A DNA stretch of 44,641 bases from Ignavibacteria bacterium (lineage in GTDB: Bacteria > Bacteroidota > Ignavibacteria > Tepidaquicellales > Tepidaquicellaceae): NCBI GenBank assembly GCA_015657505.1, contig JADLKE010000001.1:413750-458390 (forward strand), given 5' to 3'. Below are positions 1 through 8,226 of this stretch, one piece after another. Both the position numbers and the translations under genes were made by a program. Every line of letters starts with the position of its first letter. Position 1 is the stretch's first letter. The notes beneath the pieces are model-generated. The model saw only the letters and a list, made by a program, of their open reading frames with translations. It ran no database searches and had not been told where the DNA came from.

Positions 1-846
1 CAGAAAAAAATTATCGTCCATTATAGAGGAGGAAACTTTGACGGATTTTACAGCAAATGCTCGTTACCGATGAAAAAATTCATTACATTCATCCTCGACA
101 GGTGCAGTCTCATAATAGTGCAGGCAGAAATCCTGAGAAAGATGTTCGATGGAATAACGGATACGAGAACTGTGGTGTTATACAATGGGCTTGTTAACGA
201 GAATATTCAGATTAAAAAAACATTTAATTCAGAATTCACTAACCTTCTTTTCCTGGGTCATATAGCTTTTTCAAAAGGATTCTACGAATTGATAAACGCT
301 TATAAGAGTCTGTACAAGGATTACAGACTGAAATTATTTTTCGCAGGTACCTTCAGGTTCGAGGGCAAAAAGTCCAAGACACAAAAGGTTTTCCTAAAAG
401 GCGAGGTGCTGGATTATTACAAAAGGAATTCGGAAAAAATATCCAAAGAAATAAAGGATTTCGTGGAGAACGCCGGAAAATATAACGCTAAATATCTCGG
501 AATAATATCAGGCAGCGAAAAGGAACGTTTTTTCTGTGAATCGGACATACTTGTTCTGCCGTCATATACAGAAGGATTTTCAGTAACCGTACTCGAGGCT
601 CTTTCAAAAGGTCTGCCAGTATTAGTGTCAAAAGTAGGAGCTTTACCTGAAATAATTAAGGAAGACGAAAACGGCTGGCTAGTAGATCCCGGAAACGAGA
701 CTGCCCTAGCAGAAAGAATAAAGAAAGCAATTTCCTGCAAGAGCCGATTCACAGATATATCTTTAAACAACATCCACAAGTTCAGAAAAAACTTCGATAT
801 AAAAGAAATAGCATTACAATTCGACAGGATACTTCAGAATGTTTAA
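1..846 (+). CDS. Glycosyltransferase family 4 (group 1), 5'-truncated by window edge
   Basis: The reading frame is open from base 1, and the residues before the first ATG at 70 (KIIVHYRGGNFDGFYSKC) read as genuine family sequence, so the true start lies upstream of the window; 281 codons are visible. The C-terminal GT-B half carries the typical donor-site segment LPSYTEGFSVTVLEAL, followed by GLPVLVSKVGALPEI, in which the two glutamates of the E-x7-E motif sit. Such enzymes transfer a sugar from a nucleotide donor to a lipid-linked or growing glycan at the cytoplasmic membrane face. The gene overlaps the next by 8 bases, so the two are probably translationally coupled. Donor and acceptor sugars cannot be read from the sequence. 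Base composition is AT-rich, like the next three genes. Confidence 0.88.
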   Translation, partial: QKKIIVHYRGGNFDGFYSKCSLPMKKFITFILDRCSLIIVQAEILRKMFDGITDTRTVVLYNGLVNENIQIKKTFNSEFTNLLFLGHIAFSKGFYELINAYKSLYKDYRLKLFFAGTFRFEGKKSKTQKVFLKGEVLDYYKRNSEKISKEIKDFVENAGKYNAKYLGIISGSEKERFFCESDILVLPSYTEGFSVTVLEALSKGLPVLVSKVGALPEIIKEDENGWLVDPGNETALAERIKKAISCKSRFTDISLNNIHKFRKNFDIKEIALQFDRILQNV

Positions 847-2248
847 GAATATTTTCAATAAATTCATCATAGTTTTCTTCTACTTTTTCTTTATTAGCAG
901 ATTTTTTTCCGAAAAGTTAAAGATATTGCCAAAGTACATAGACCTTATTAATTTTCCTTTATTTTTCTTAATGTTCATACTTTTTCTTTTCGGGATAAAC
1001 AAGAAAATAGAGAATGATGAAACATACAATAAAGTTCTCAGGTTTGTAATTTTCTACTCAATCACGTTCATTATATCTTCCGTTTTCAATACAAACAAAG
1101 TGTTACTTGAATCTTCAGTGCTTTTCTATATTGGTTTTCTTGAAGGTCCATTCTTGTACCTTACGATGAACAAGTTTATAAACAAGCCGGAAGGTTTTGT
1201 CAAAAACGTTGACAAAATATTTCTTGTTCTTTTACTAATTAACATAGTGTTTATTTTCACGGTCGACCTTCCGGAATTTCTTATTACAGGCAACCCTGAC
1301 GTAATATCAGGAACATACGGCAATAACACATACCAGTTTTCATTTCTTCTTATGATTTGCGGCGGTTACCTGCTTGGTTATAATCACGTAAAAAAATACA
1401 GGACTTCGTTTGTTATCATTTCTCAGATTGTTATATTGGCTATATTTTATTTGTCGCAATTCAGAGCCGCTGTGCCTTTCTTTCTAATTTCATACATGAT
1501 AATGCTCGGTTACCTTTACGGTAAAAGACTGATATACAGACTTATTCCCATAGTCCTTTTTTTATTTTTTGTTACATGGTCAATCTTCTTTTTAACTAAC
1601 GCGAACGAAAAAATCGAGGGATTAAAATATAACGACTGGTTCGAGATTATACTGAATCCGCAGGAATTCCTTACGTACGGGAAATTCAAGATATACTATA
1701 ATGTAGTAGATATGTGGAGTGATTATCCAGAGACAATGATGATTGGTACCGGGCCAGGTAATTTCATGAGCAGAGCGAATTACACGTTCTCATATGAACT
1801 AAGAGTTGCCGGGAAAGGGGTTTCTGCATTTATCGGAGATTTTTTCGGTATCAAAAATCCGTATTGGACTAATTTGCACATGAAGTACGTTTATAACGGT
1901 ATAAAGATAGAACCTGTCCTCGGTACTTACCAGCTGTCAAATCCATATACAAGTTATCTGGCATCAATAACCGAGATCGGTATATTCGGCGGTATTTACA
2001 TTATTGTAATGTATATATTCATGTTCGTCAGTTCAATAAGATTTCTGAAAAAAATAAGGACAATCAGGCAGGAATACGTACCGCTTAGTATTGCATTAAT
2101 CGGCGGAAGCTCTTATGTCTTTATGCTTGCATTCTTAGAGAACTACTGGGAAATGGCGAGGGTAACGCTTCCTTTATGGTTTCTTTTCTGGACTGTAAAC
2201 AAAATGTCAAAAATCAATCCTGAATGCGAGGATTATGACCATACTTAG
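839..2248 (+). CDS. Polytopic O-antigen polymerase/ligase-like membrane protein (Wzy/WaaL type)
   Basis: A 469-residue, very hydrophobic protein with about ten to eleven predicted membrane segments and one long extracytoplasmic loop (roughly residues 255-385). The loop contains GTGPGNFMSR, close to the G-x-GxGxF motif common in the O-antigen ligase/polymerase superfamily. It is followed by PYTSYLASITEIGIFGG, which resembles the usual segment just before the final membrane helices. This superfamily polymerises undecaprenol-linked repeat units or ligates glycan to a lipid at the periplasmic face. Polymerase and ligase cannot be separated by sequence alone; the setting among glycosyltransferases favours a Wzy-type polymerase. 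The ATG overlaps the previous stop region by 8 bases and the end overlaps the fucosyltransferase-like gene by 14 bases, which implies one operon. Confidence 0.75.
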   Translation: MFKNIFNKFIIVFFYFFFISRFFSEKLKILPKYIDLINFPLFFLMFILFLFGINKKIENDETYNKVLRFVIFYSITFIISSVFNTNKVLLESSVLFYIGFLEGPFLYLTMNKFINKPEGFVKNVDKIFLVLLLINIVFIFTVDLPEFLITGNPDVISGTYGNNTYQFSFLLMICGGYLLGYNHVKKYRTSFVIISQIVILAIFYLSQFRAAVPFFLISYMIMLGYLYGKRLIYRLIPIVLFLFFVTWSIFFLTNANEKIEGLKYNDWFEIILNPQEFLTYGKFKIYYNVVDMWSDYPETMMIGTGPGNFMSRANYTFSYELRVAGKGVSAFIGDFFGIKNPYWTNLHMKYVYNGIKIEPVLGTYQLSNPYTSYLASITEIGIFGGIYIIVMYIFMFVSSIRFLKKIRTIRQEYVPLSIALIGGSSYVFMLAFLENYWEMARVTLPLWFLFWTVNKMSKINPECEDYDHT

Positions 2249-3113
2249 AATATCTGGCGGGCTCGGGAATCAGCTGAACTATTATTTCTACGGCAAGTTC
2301 CTTGAAAAGAAATTCAAGCGCGATGTACTATTTGATTTTTCGCTTGTTGACAACGACTGGCAGTGCATGAACTATCTTGGATACTTCGGATTATCTTATA
2401 AAACAACAAACGGTGTGGATACACGGGGTTATATCAATCTTGACGATTGCAAAAGCAAGGACGACGTTCTTAACGATCGGAGCAAGAACCTTATTGTTCA
2501 CTCAATGTACAGACATCCTTTTTATTTTATCGAAAAGACCACCGAATTTCTGAATGACATTACCTTTAGAACCGACGTGATTCGTGATAAGGACTATGAA
2601 ATCCTGAAAAGAATTACCGAATCTGACAGCATTTGCATACACCTGCGCAGAGGTGATTACTACAAAGTCAAACAAACTCGAGATATTTTCGGAGTGCTTG
2701 GCAGTAAGTATTACAGCAAGGCAATAGATATAATCAAGCAAAAGATAAGCAAGCCGATGTTTTTTGTTTTCAGTGACGAGCCTGATGAAGCGGTTTCTCT
2801 CCTTGATCTGGATACCTCATTCACTGTAGTAAGACACAACATATCAAGAACATACAACTTTCTCGACAATTACACTGTTTTCAGGAAATTAAAATATCTG
2901 ATGAAAGTCATGAATCCGGGAAGACTAGAAAAGGCGTATAATGACTTTTTTCTGATGTCAAACTGCAAGCATCACATTATAGCAAACAGCACTTTCAGCT
3001 GGTGGTCAGCTTATCTTTCAAAAAACAGCAGTAAGACTGTAATAGCACCGCTGATATGGTCAAGCAAAAGAACCTCTGCGGACACCGTACCCTCAGAATG
3101 GATTAAAATTTAA
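2235..3113 (+). CDS. GT11 family glycosyltransferase (alpha-1,2-fucosyltransferase-like)
   Basis: A 292-residue protein with the three landmarks of GT11: an N-terminal RISGGLGNQLNYYFYGK (family form GGLGNQ-F-Y), the donor-binding HLRRGDYY near residues 135-142, and the C-terminal NSTFSWWSAYL. GT11 members mostly transfer L-fucose from GDP-fucose in an alpha-1,2 linkage, and some bacterial members make other linkages, so the exact product is inferred. The start lies inside the end of the preceding polymerase-like gene (14-base overlap). No GDP-fucose synthesis genes are visible here, so the donor would have to come from elsewhere in the genome. Composition is AT-rich, like its neighbours. Confidence 0.88.
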   Translation: MTILRISGGLGNQLNYYFYGKFLEKKFKRDVLFDFSLVDNDWQCMNYLGYFGLSYKTTNGVDTRGYINLDDCKSKDDVLNDRSKNLIVHSMYRHPFYFIEKTTEFLNDITFRTDVIRDKDYEILKRITESDSICIHLRRGDYYKVKQTRDIFGVLGSKYYSKAIDIIKQKISKPMFFVFSDEPDEAVSLLDLDTSFTVVRHNISRTYNFLDNYTVFRKLKYLMKVMNPGRLEKAYNDFFLMSNCKHHIIANSTFSWWSAYLSKNSSKTVIAPLIWSSKRTSADTVPSEWIKI

Positions 3114-3122
3114 AAATTTTTT

Positions 3123-3755
3123 ATGGATAGAATAAAATTTAAATTTTTTATCAGAAGGTTTGCCCTGTTCTCTTTTTTCAAGAAAATGAAACAGAAAAGG
3201 GATTTGAAAAAATGGGTACAGAAAGGGAGTCCGATTCCACCTCCTGATTCGGTAAAGCAAAAAACTCTTCTCAATAGACTGAAGTCAGAAAACATTAATG
3301 TATTTATTGAGACAGGTACATACTTCGGAGACACTACTGACGTTTTTTCCGCATATGCGTCAAAAGTATTTACAATTGAGATTAAAGAAGAGTTCTGGAG
3401 AAACGCTGTCAGGAGGTTCAGAAACAAAAAGAACGTTAAAGCGATTTTAGGAGACAGTGGCAAAGTCATCAAAAATATCCTTGATATGCTAGATGAGAGA
3501 GCATTGTTTTGGCTTGACGGACACTACAACAATATAAAAGAATCCGAGATAGGACAAATTACTCCAATCTATAAAGAGTTGGATGAGATTTATGGACATA
3601 GAGTGAAGAACCATCTCCTGATGATTGATGACGCCCGGCTTTTTATCGGATCAAATGGATATCCTGAGCTAAACAAACTTAAAGATTACATAAAAGAAAA
3701 AAATTCAAATGCATCTATTAGCATCGAGAACGATATTATTATAGTCGAGAATTAG
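3123..3755 (+). CDS. Class I SAM-dependent methyltransferase-like protein
   Basis: A 210-residue protein. Residues from about 58 read VFIETGTYFGDTTDVF, which resembles motif I of a Rossmann methyltransferase with E-x-G-T-x-x-G in place of the common glycine-rich loop. An acidic strand-2 end (KVFTIEI) and AILGDSGKVI follow. LFWLDGHYN near residue 130 and LLMIDDAR near 165 resemble the acidic loops of this family. Members are common in polysaccharide clusters and are presumed to methylate sugars or a related small substrate. A basic N-terminal stretch (residues 1-35) could contact the membrane. The ATG follows the previous stop by 9 bases in an AT-only spacer with no clear ribosome-binding site. 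This is the last gene of the AT-rich block; the substrate is unknown. Confidence 0.65.
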   Translation: MDRIKFKFFIRRFALFSFFKKMKQKRDLKKWVQKGSPIPPPDSVKQKTLLNRLKSENINVFIETGTYFGDTTDVFSAYASKVFTIEIKEEFWRNAVRRFRNKKNVKAILGDSGKVIKNILDMLDERALFWLDGHYNNIKESEIGQITPIYKELDEIYGHRVKNHLLMIDDARLFIGSNGYPELNKLKDYIKEKNSNASISIENDIIIVEN

Positions 3756-3811
3756 ATTACTAATTAAACGGACGAATATCTCTAATTGTAAAAAATTGTG
3801 ATAATTTCCAC

Positions 3812-5917
3812 ATGTGCGGAATAATAGGGTTTATAGGGGTCGGTTCTAGAAGCATTCTTGAGGAATGCACCGATTTGCTTCAGCACCGCGGTCCGGACGA
3901 CCGCGGAGTCGAGTGGTTTGAGGGATGGAATTCGGGGTTCGGTCACAGGCGTCTTTCGATTATTGACCTGAGCAGCGCGGGTCATCAGCCGATGTCGACT
4001 GATGACGGGAGGTATTGGATTACTTATAACGGAGAGGTTTATAATTACAAGCAGATTCGGGAGGAACTTGAATTGCTGAAGCGTTCGAACGGAATGGAAA
4101 CTCCCCTCTTCAATTTTAAAAGCGGCAGCGATACGGAAGTCGTCCTGAACGCTTACGCAGCCTGGGGCGAGAAATGTCTTGATAAGTTCAACGGTATGTT
4201 CGCGTTCGCGATTTTCGATACTCTGACAGGCGAAGTGTTCATCGCCCGCGACAGGCTTGGCATTAAGCCCGTTTATTTCGCGGAGGTTGAAGGCGGGCTG
4301 GTGTTTGCGAGCGAAGCGAAGGCGATTCTTAAGAGCGGTCTCGCCGAAGTTAAACCCGATTTTTACGCGCTCGAATCGCCGATGCACTATCAGGTTTCAC
4401 CGCTTACGGGTTTTGACGGCATTTATAAACTCGAAGCGGCACATTACCTGAAGTATAAACTCAACCGGATTTCGCAGCCCGTTAAGGACAGCGAAGCGGA
4501 TTATCAGACCGATGAAACGCTTTCCGGAAAGGGAGAATCAGCAAGCAGCACCAATACGGGAGAAGTTGTCCCCCGGCAGAGCGAATCCCGTCCGGAAATC
4601 GTGACTGATTCGTACGTGAGTGACAGGCAAAGTCTGAAACCAAAGGCATCGGGCGCTCTGGAAATTTTCAAATGGTGGAAACTGAGCGTTACCGAGAATA
4701 ACGCGAAAAGCGAGAGAGAACTAATTGACGAACTCGACGCTCTTCTGAACGACGCGATCAAATTGCAGATGGTGAGCGACGTGCCCGTGGGCATTTTCCT
4801 TAGCGGAGGATTGGATTCGTCACTCATCGCCGCGCTGATGAGGAAACATTACAAGGGCACGATAAACGCGTTCACGATAAAATTTTCGAAAGAAGACCAG
4901 AAATTCGAGAAACTCGAGGACGACAGCGTGTGGGCAAAACAAGTCGCCGACCTGTTAGAGTTCAATTACGAGGAAATGATTGTTAAACCCGAGACGGAGA
5001 AACTGCTGCCTCGGATGGTATATCATCTGGACGAGCCGATAGCGGATCCCGCGGCTATAAACACGTATCTTATCTCGAAATTCGCGAGGCAAAACAATAT
5101 TTACGTGCTCCTGAACGGAATGGGCGGCGACGAGGTTTTCGCAGGATACAGAAAACATCTTGCCTGCCTGAAAGCGGACGTTTACACGAAGTACGTCCCC
5201 GCATTCGCGAGAAAAGCGATTGAAAGTTTTTTCAGGAAACGCAGGGTTGCCGACAGCAGGAAAGGTTACAAGTTCGCGAGATGGATAAAGCGGTTTCTTT
5301 CTTTCGCTTCATACGACAGGTTTGAAAGATTTCTTCTGTCGGACATAGGCCTGAACATTAACGATTACAACGAAGTTTTCGTGGAATCAAAAGGTTACAG
5401 AAATTCTTTTTACTATCTGAAGGAGAAAAGACTTTTTGAGGAAATTGACGTTTCATATCTGACAAAGATGTGCTACAACGATACCAACACGTTCATGATT
5501 TCGCATAATCTGGTTTATTCGGACAAAGCAAGCATGATGGCAAGCGTCGAAACGAGGCCGCCGCTCATAGACCACAGGATTGTGGAATTCATGTTTTCGC
5601 TTCCGCCGAAATACAGGATTAAGGGCAACAGGCAGAAATACCTTCTGAAAAAAGTCGCCGAGCGATATCTTCCGAAAAAAATCGTCAACAGGCCGAAAGC
5701 GCCTTTTGGTTCGCCACTCCGCTCATGGATAAAAGGCGCGCTCTCGAAGGACATAGACAGAATGCTGTCACTTGAGAATCTGAAGAGAAAGGGGTTTCCT
5801 AACGCCGAAAAGATACGGGACATAGTTCTTCGAGACAGGAGCGGCAAAGAGGACCTGGCTCACGTTATTTACAGGTTCTTCGTTATGATGACGTGGTGGG
5901 ATACTTTCTTTAATTAG
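3812..5917 (+). CDS. asnB: Asparagine synthase (glutamine-hydrolysing), with large internal insertion
   Basis: Starts MCGIIGFIG, so Cys2 is the N-terminal nucleophile of the class II glutaminase domain; HRGPDDRG, RRLSIIDLS, YNGEVYN and SDTEVVL follow. The synthetase half has the ATP-pyrophosphatase loop LSGGLDSS near residues 330-337, plus LDEPIADPAA and GMGGDEVFAGY. The protein is 701 residues, longer than the roughly 600-640 usual for the family. The excess is mainly a polar, Ser/Glu/Thr-rich stretch at about residues 221-282, between the end of the glutaminase domain and EIFKWWKL. AsnB-like amidotransferases in glycan loci may amidate sugar uronic acids or simply make asparagine; position favours a glycan role, but this is inference. 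GC content jumps at this gene relative to the four before it. Confidence 0.93.
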   Translation: MCGIIGFIGVGSRSILEECTDLLQHRGPDDRGVEWFEGWNSGFGHRRLSIIDLSSAGHQPMSTDDGRYWITYNGEVYNYKQIREELELLKRSNGMETPLFNFKSGSDTEVVLNAYAAWGEKCLDKFNGMFAFAIFDTLTGEVFIARDRLGIKPVYFAEVEGGLVFASEAKAILKSGLAEVKPDFYALESPMHYQVSPLTGFDGIYKLEAAHYLKYKLNRISQPVKDSEADYQTDETLSGKGESASSTNTGEVVPRQSESRPEIVTDSYVSDRQSLKPKASGALEIFKWWKLSVTENNAKSERELIDELDALLNDAIKLQMVSDVPVGIFLSGGLDSSLIAALMRKHYKGTINAFTIKFSKEDQKFEKLEDDSVWAKQVADLLEFNYEEMIVKPETEKLLPRMVYHLDEPIADPAAINTYLISKFARQNNIYVLLNGMGGDEVFAGYRKHLACLKADVYTKYVPAFARKAIESFFRKRRVADSRKGYKFARWIKRFLSFASYDRFERFLLSDIGLNINDYNEVFVESKGYRNSFYYLKEKRLFEEIDVSYLTKMCYNDTNTFMISHNLVYSDKASMMASVETRPPLIDHRIVEFMFSLPPKYRIKGNRQKYLLKKVAERYLPKKIVNRPKAPFGSPLRSWIKGALSKDIDRMLSLENLKRKGFPNAEKIRDIVLRDRSGKEDLAHVIYRFFVMMTWWDTFFN

Positions 5918-5962
5918 ATTTTTATCTGATAGAATAAATTAAACGGGATCCAGTACCGATAA

Positions 5963-6039
5963 AAGAATCGGGATGAATAACTCACTTATACAGAAATAAA
6001 CAATCGCTTTCATCCAGGCAAGAAGAATCGGGATGAAAG
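5963..6039. repeat. 15-bp direct repeat and 9-bp inverted repeat between asnB and the fusion oxidoreductase
   Basis: AAGAATCGGGATGAA occurs at 5963-5977 and again at 6023-6037, exactly 60 bases apart. The second copy also forms a perfect inverted repeat: CTTTCATCC at 6007-6015 pairs with GGATGAAAG at 6031-6039 across a 15-base spacer. No T-run follows, so it does not look like a simple intrinsic terminator. It could be a regulatory stem-loop or operator ahead of the gene at 6070, or a remnant of recombination. The rest of the 152-base gap shows no coding potential. Confidence 0.5.
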
Positions 6040-6069
6040 AAACACGCATATGCGGGAACGGCAAAAATT

Positions 6070-8220
6070 ATGAAACAGATTATACAATACCAGAAGACAG
6101 GCGAGATGAAGATACAGGAACTTCCTCTTCCCGTCATTAAGCCGGGATATATTCTCGTCAGAAACGCTTTCTCGGTAATTTCATCAGGCACTGAGAGGAC
6201 GTCTGTCGAAACGGCGAAGGCATCGATGTTAGGCAAGGCGCGCTCGCGTCCCGACCTGGTAAAGCAGGTAATCGACAACGCGAAGCGCGACGGGCTTAAA
6301 GCGACCTGGGAGAAAGTTCAGAACAGGCTTGACAACTACAAGGAACTCGGATATTCCTGCGCCGGGACTGTTGTCGAATCGGGCGTTGAAGAATTCAGGA
6401 AGGGCGACAGAGTCGCCTGCGCGGGCGCGTCGGCGAATCACTCCGAATACGTGCTTGTTCCGAAGAATCTTGCGGCGCGAGTTCCTGACAGCGTAGATTT
6501 CGACGAAGCCGCTTTTACTACAATAGGGGCAATCGCGATGCAGGGTGTGAGGCAGGCGGATGTAAGAATCGGCGAATGTGTCGCGGTTATCGGTCTCGGA
6601 CTTCTCGGCATCATAACCGTTCAGATACTGAAATCCGCGGGATGCAGGGTTATCGGACTCGACATAGACGATACCAATTTCGAAACGGCGAAAAGGCTCG
6701 GATGCGACGAGACCGCTCTCAGCAACAGGGATTCAGCAGGAATAGTCGAATCATTTACAAACGGGTACGGAACAGACGCGGTGATTATCACGGCATCGAC
6801 AAAATCGAACGAGCCTGTTGAACTGGCGCTGGAATTCGCCCGCAGGAAGTCCCCTGTCGTGGTTGTCGGAGCGGTCGGGATGAATATTCCGCGTTCGCCT
6901 TTTTACGAAAAAGAAGTTGGACTTAAGATTTCGTGTTCATACGGTCCCGGAAGGTACGACCGAGAATACGAGGAGGCAGGAATCGATTATCCTTATGAAT
7001 ACGCGCGCTGGACTGAGAACAGGAACATGGAGTCGGTGCTTGAACTTCTCGCGGAAAAGAGACTTTCATTCAAGCCCCTTATAACTCATTATTTCGGAAT
7101 TGATGACGGATTGAAAGCGTACGATTTAATTACGGGCAAGGCAGGAGAAAAACATCTCGCGGTGCTTATCAAGTACGGTGATTTTCCGGATAAGGGTATA
7201 GTAAAAGCAGGCGGCATTTCGATAACCGAGCGTCGTGACAATGATTCCGTATCAAAGCCGCGAAAGGCGGTATCCAAAGTAACGGCGGGATTCATCGGCG
7301 CTGGAAACTTCGCACAGTCGTACATACTTCCGGTATTAAAATCGGAGAAAGTGAGGCTGAAGACGGTAGTAACATCAAAGCCGGTGAACGCCACATCGGT
7401 GAAAGAAAAATTCGGATTCGAGGATTGCGGCACCGACGCGGAAAAAGTTTTTTCAGACAGCGAAATCAACACGGTTTTCATCGCTTCGCGGCACGACAGC
7501 CACGGAAAGTACGTCCTTCGCGCAATCGAAAGCGGAAAGAACGTTTTCGTTGAGAAACCGCTCGCGATAAATCAGGATGAACTGAATTTAATTTCAGCGG
7601 CGTATAAAAATTCGGATGTGAACCTTGCCGTCGGTTTCAACAGAAGGTTCTCGAAATCTTTCACGGAAATTAAAAAATTCTTCGCGGGAGTAAAAGAGCC
7701 CAAAGCGATACTATACAGGGTGCACGCTGGTTTCATACCTTCGTCGCACTGGATACAGGACCCGCTTCAGGGCGGCAGAATTATCGGAGAGTGCTGTCAT
7801 TTCATAGACACGATGCTGTACCTGACAGGTTCTCTTCCGGTATCATTCTCCGCTTCGTCAATCCGCTCGGATAATTCCGCTGTAAAAAACAGAGACAACA
7901 TATCGGTGATAATAGACTTCGCCGACGGCTCGACGGGAACGCTTCTTTATCTTGCAAACGGAGATTCGTCCGCGGGCAAGGAATACTGCGAAGTGTTTTC
8001 AGGCGGCAGAACTGCGGTGATGGATAATTTCGTTTCGGTTTCTTATCACTCGGGCGGCAGGCGAACAATTAAAAAGGCGGACGGCAAAAAAGGTCACAAT
8101 GAAGAAATAAAACATTTTCTCAATCTTGTACGCGGCAAGGAAAAGCCTCTTTTGCAATTCGCCGATATCACCGCGAATACCGAACTGACTTTCCTGATTG
8201 CTGAAAATATAAAGGGTTAA
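6070..8220 (+). CDS. Bi-domain oxidoreductase: zinc-type MDR dehydrogenase fused to Gfo/Idh/MocA domain
   Basis: A 716-residue fusion. Residues 1-345 are a medium-chain dehydrogenase/reductase: substrate-side FSVISSGTERTS, GYSCAGTVVESG, and a Rossmann dinucleotide loop VIGLGLLG near residue 175. A linker at about 370-400 leads to a second Rossmann fold, GFIGAGNFAQ near residue 407. This is followed by the Gfo/Idh hallmark EKPLAIN near 495 and a C-terminal substrate domain with GGRIIGECCHFID. Fusions of this kind recur in bacterial and archaeal polysaccharide loci and are thought to act on nucleotide-sugar or lipid-linked sugar hydroxyls, but I know of no firmly assigned reaction. Only 6 bases separate it from the next gene, so the two are probably cotranscribed and linked in function. 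Confidence 0.88.
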   Translation: MKQIIQYQKTGEMKIQELPLPVIKPGYILVRNAFSVISSGTERTSVETAKASMLGKARSRPDLVKQVIDNAKRDGLKATWEKVQNRLDNYKELGYSCAGTVVESGVEEFRKGDRVACAGASANHSEYVLVPKNLAARVPDSVDFDEAAFTTIGAIAMQGVRQADVRIGECVAVIGLGLLGIITVQILKSAGCRVIGLDIDDTNFETAKRLGCDETALSNRDSAGIVESFTNGYGTDAVIITASTKSNEPVELALEFARRKSPVVVVGAVGMNIPRSPFYEKEVGLKISCSYGPGRYDREYEEAGIDYPYEYARWTENRNMESVLELLAEKRLSFKPLITHYFGIDDGLKAYDLITGKAGEKHLAVLIKYGDFPDKGIVKAGGISITERRDNDSVSKPRKAVSKVTAGFIGAGNFAQSYILPVLKSEKVRLKTVVTSKPVNATSVKEKFGFEDCGTDAEKVFSDSEINTVFIASRHDSHGKYVLRAIESGKNVFVEKPLAINQDELNLISAAYKNSDVNLAVGFNRRFSKSFTEIKKFFAGVKEPKAILYRVHAGFIPSSHWIQDPLQGGRIIGECCHFIDTMLYLTGSLPVSFSASSIRSDNSAVKNRDNISVIIDFADGSTGTLLYLANGDSSAGKEYCEVFSGGRTAVMDNFVSVSYHSGGRRTIKKADGKKGHNEEIKHFLNLVRGKEKPLLQFADITANTELTFLIAENIKG

Positions 8221-8226
8221 TAAATT

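Noticed and set aside
3782..4387. 201-codon open frame on the - strand opposite asnB
   Set aside because: It lies wholly in the antisense of a clear AsnB coding region, and its product shows no domain, signal or membrane pattern.
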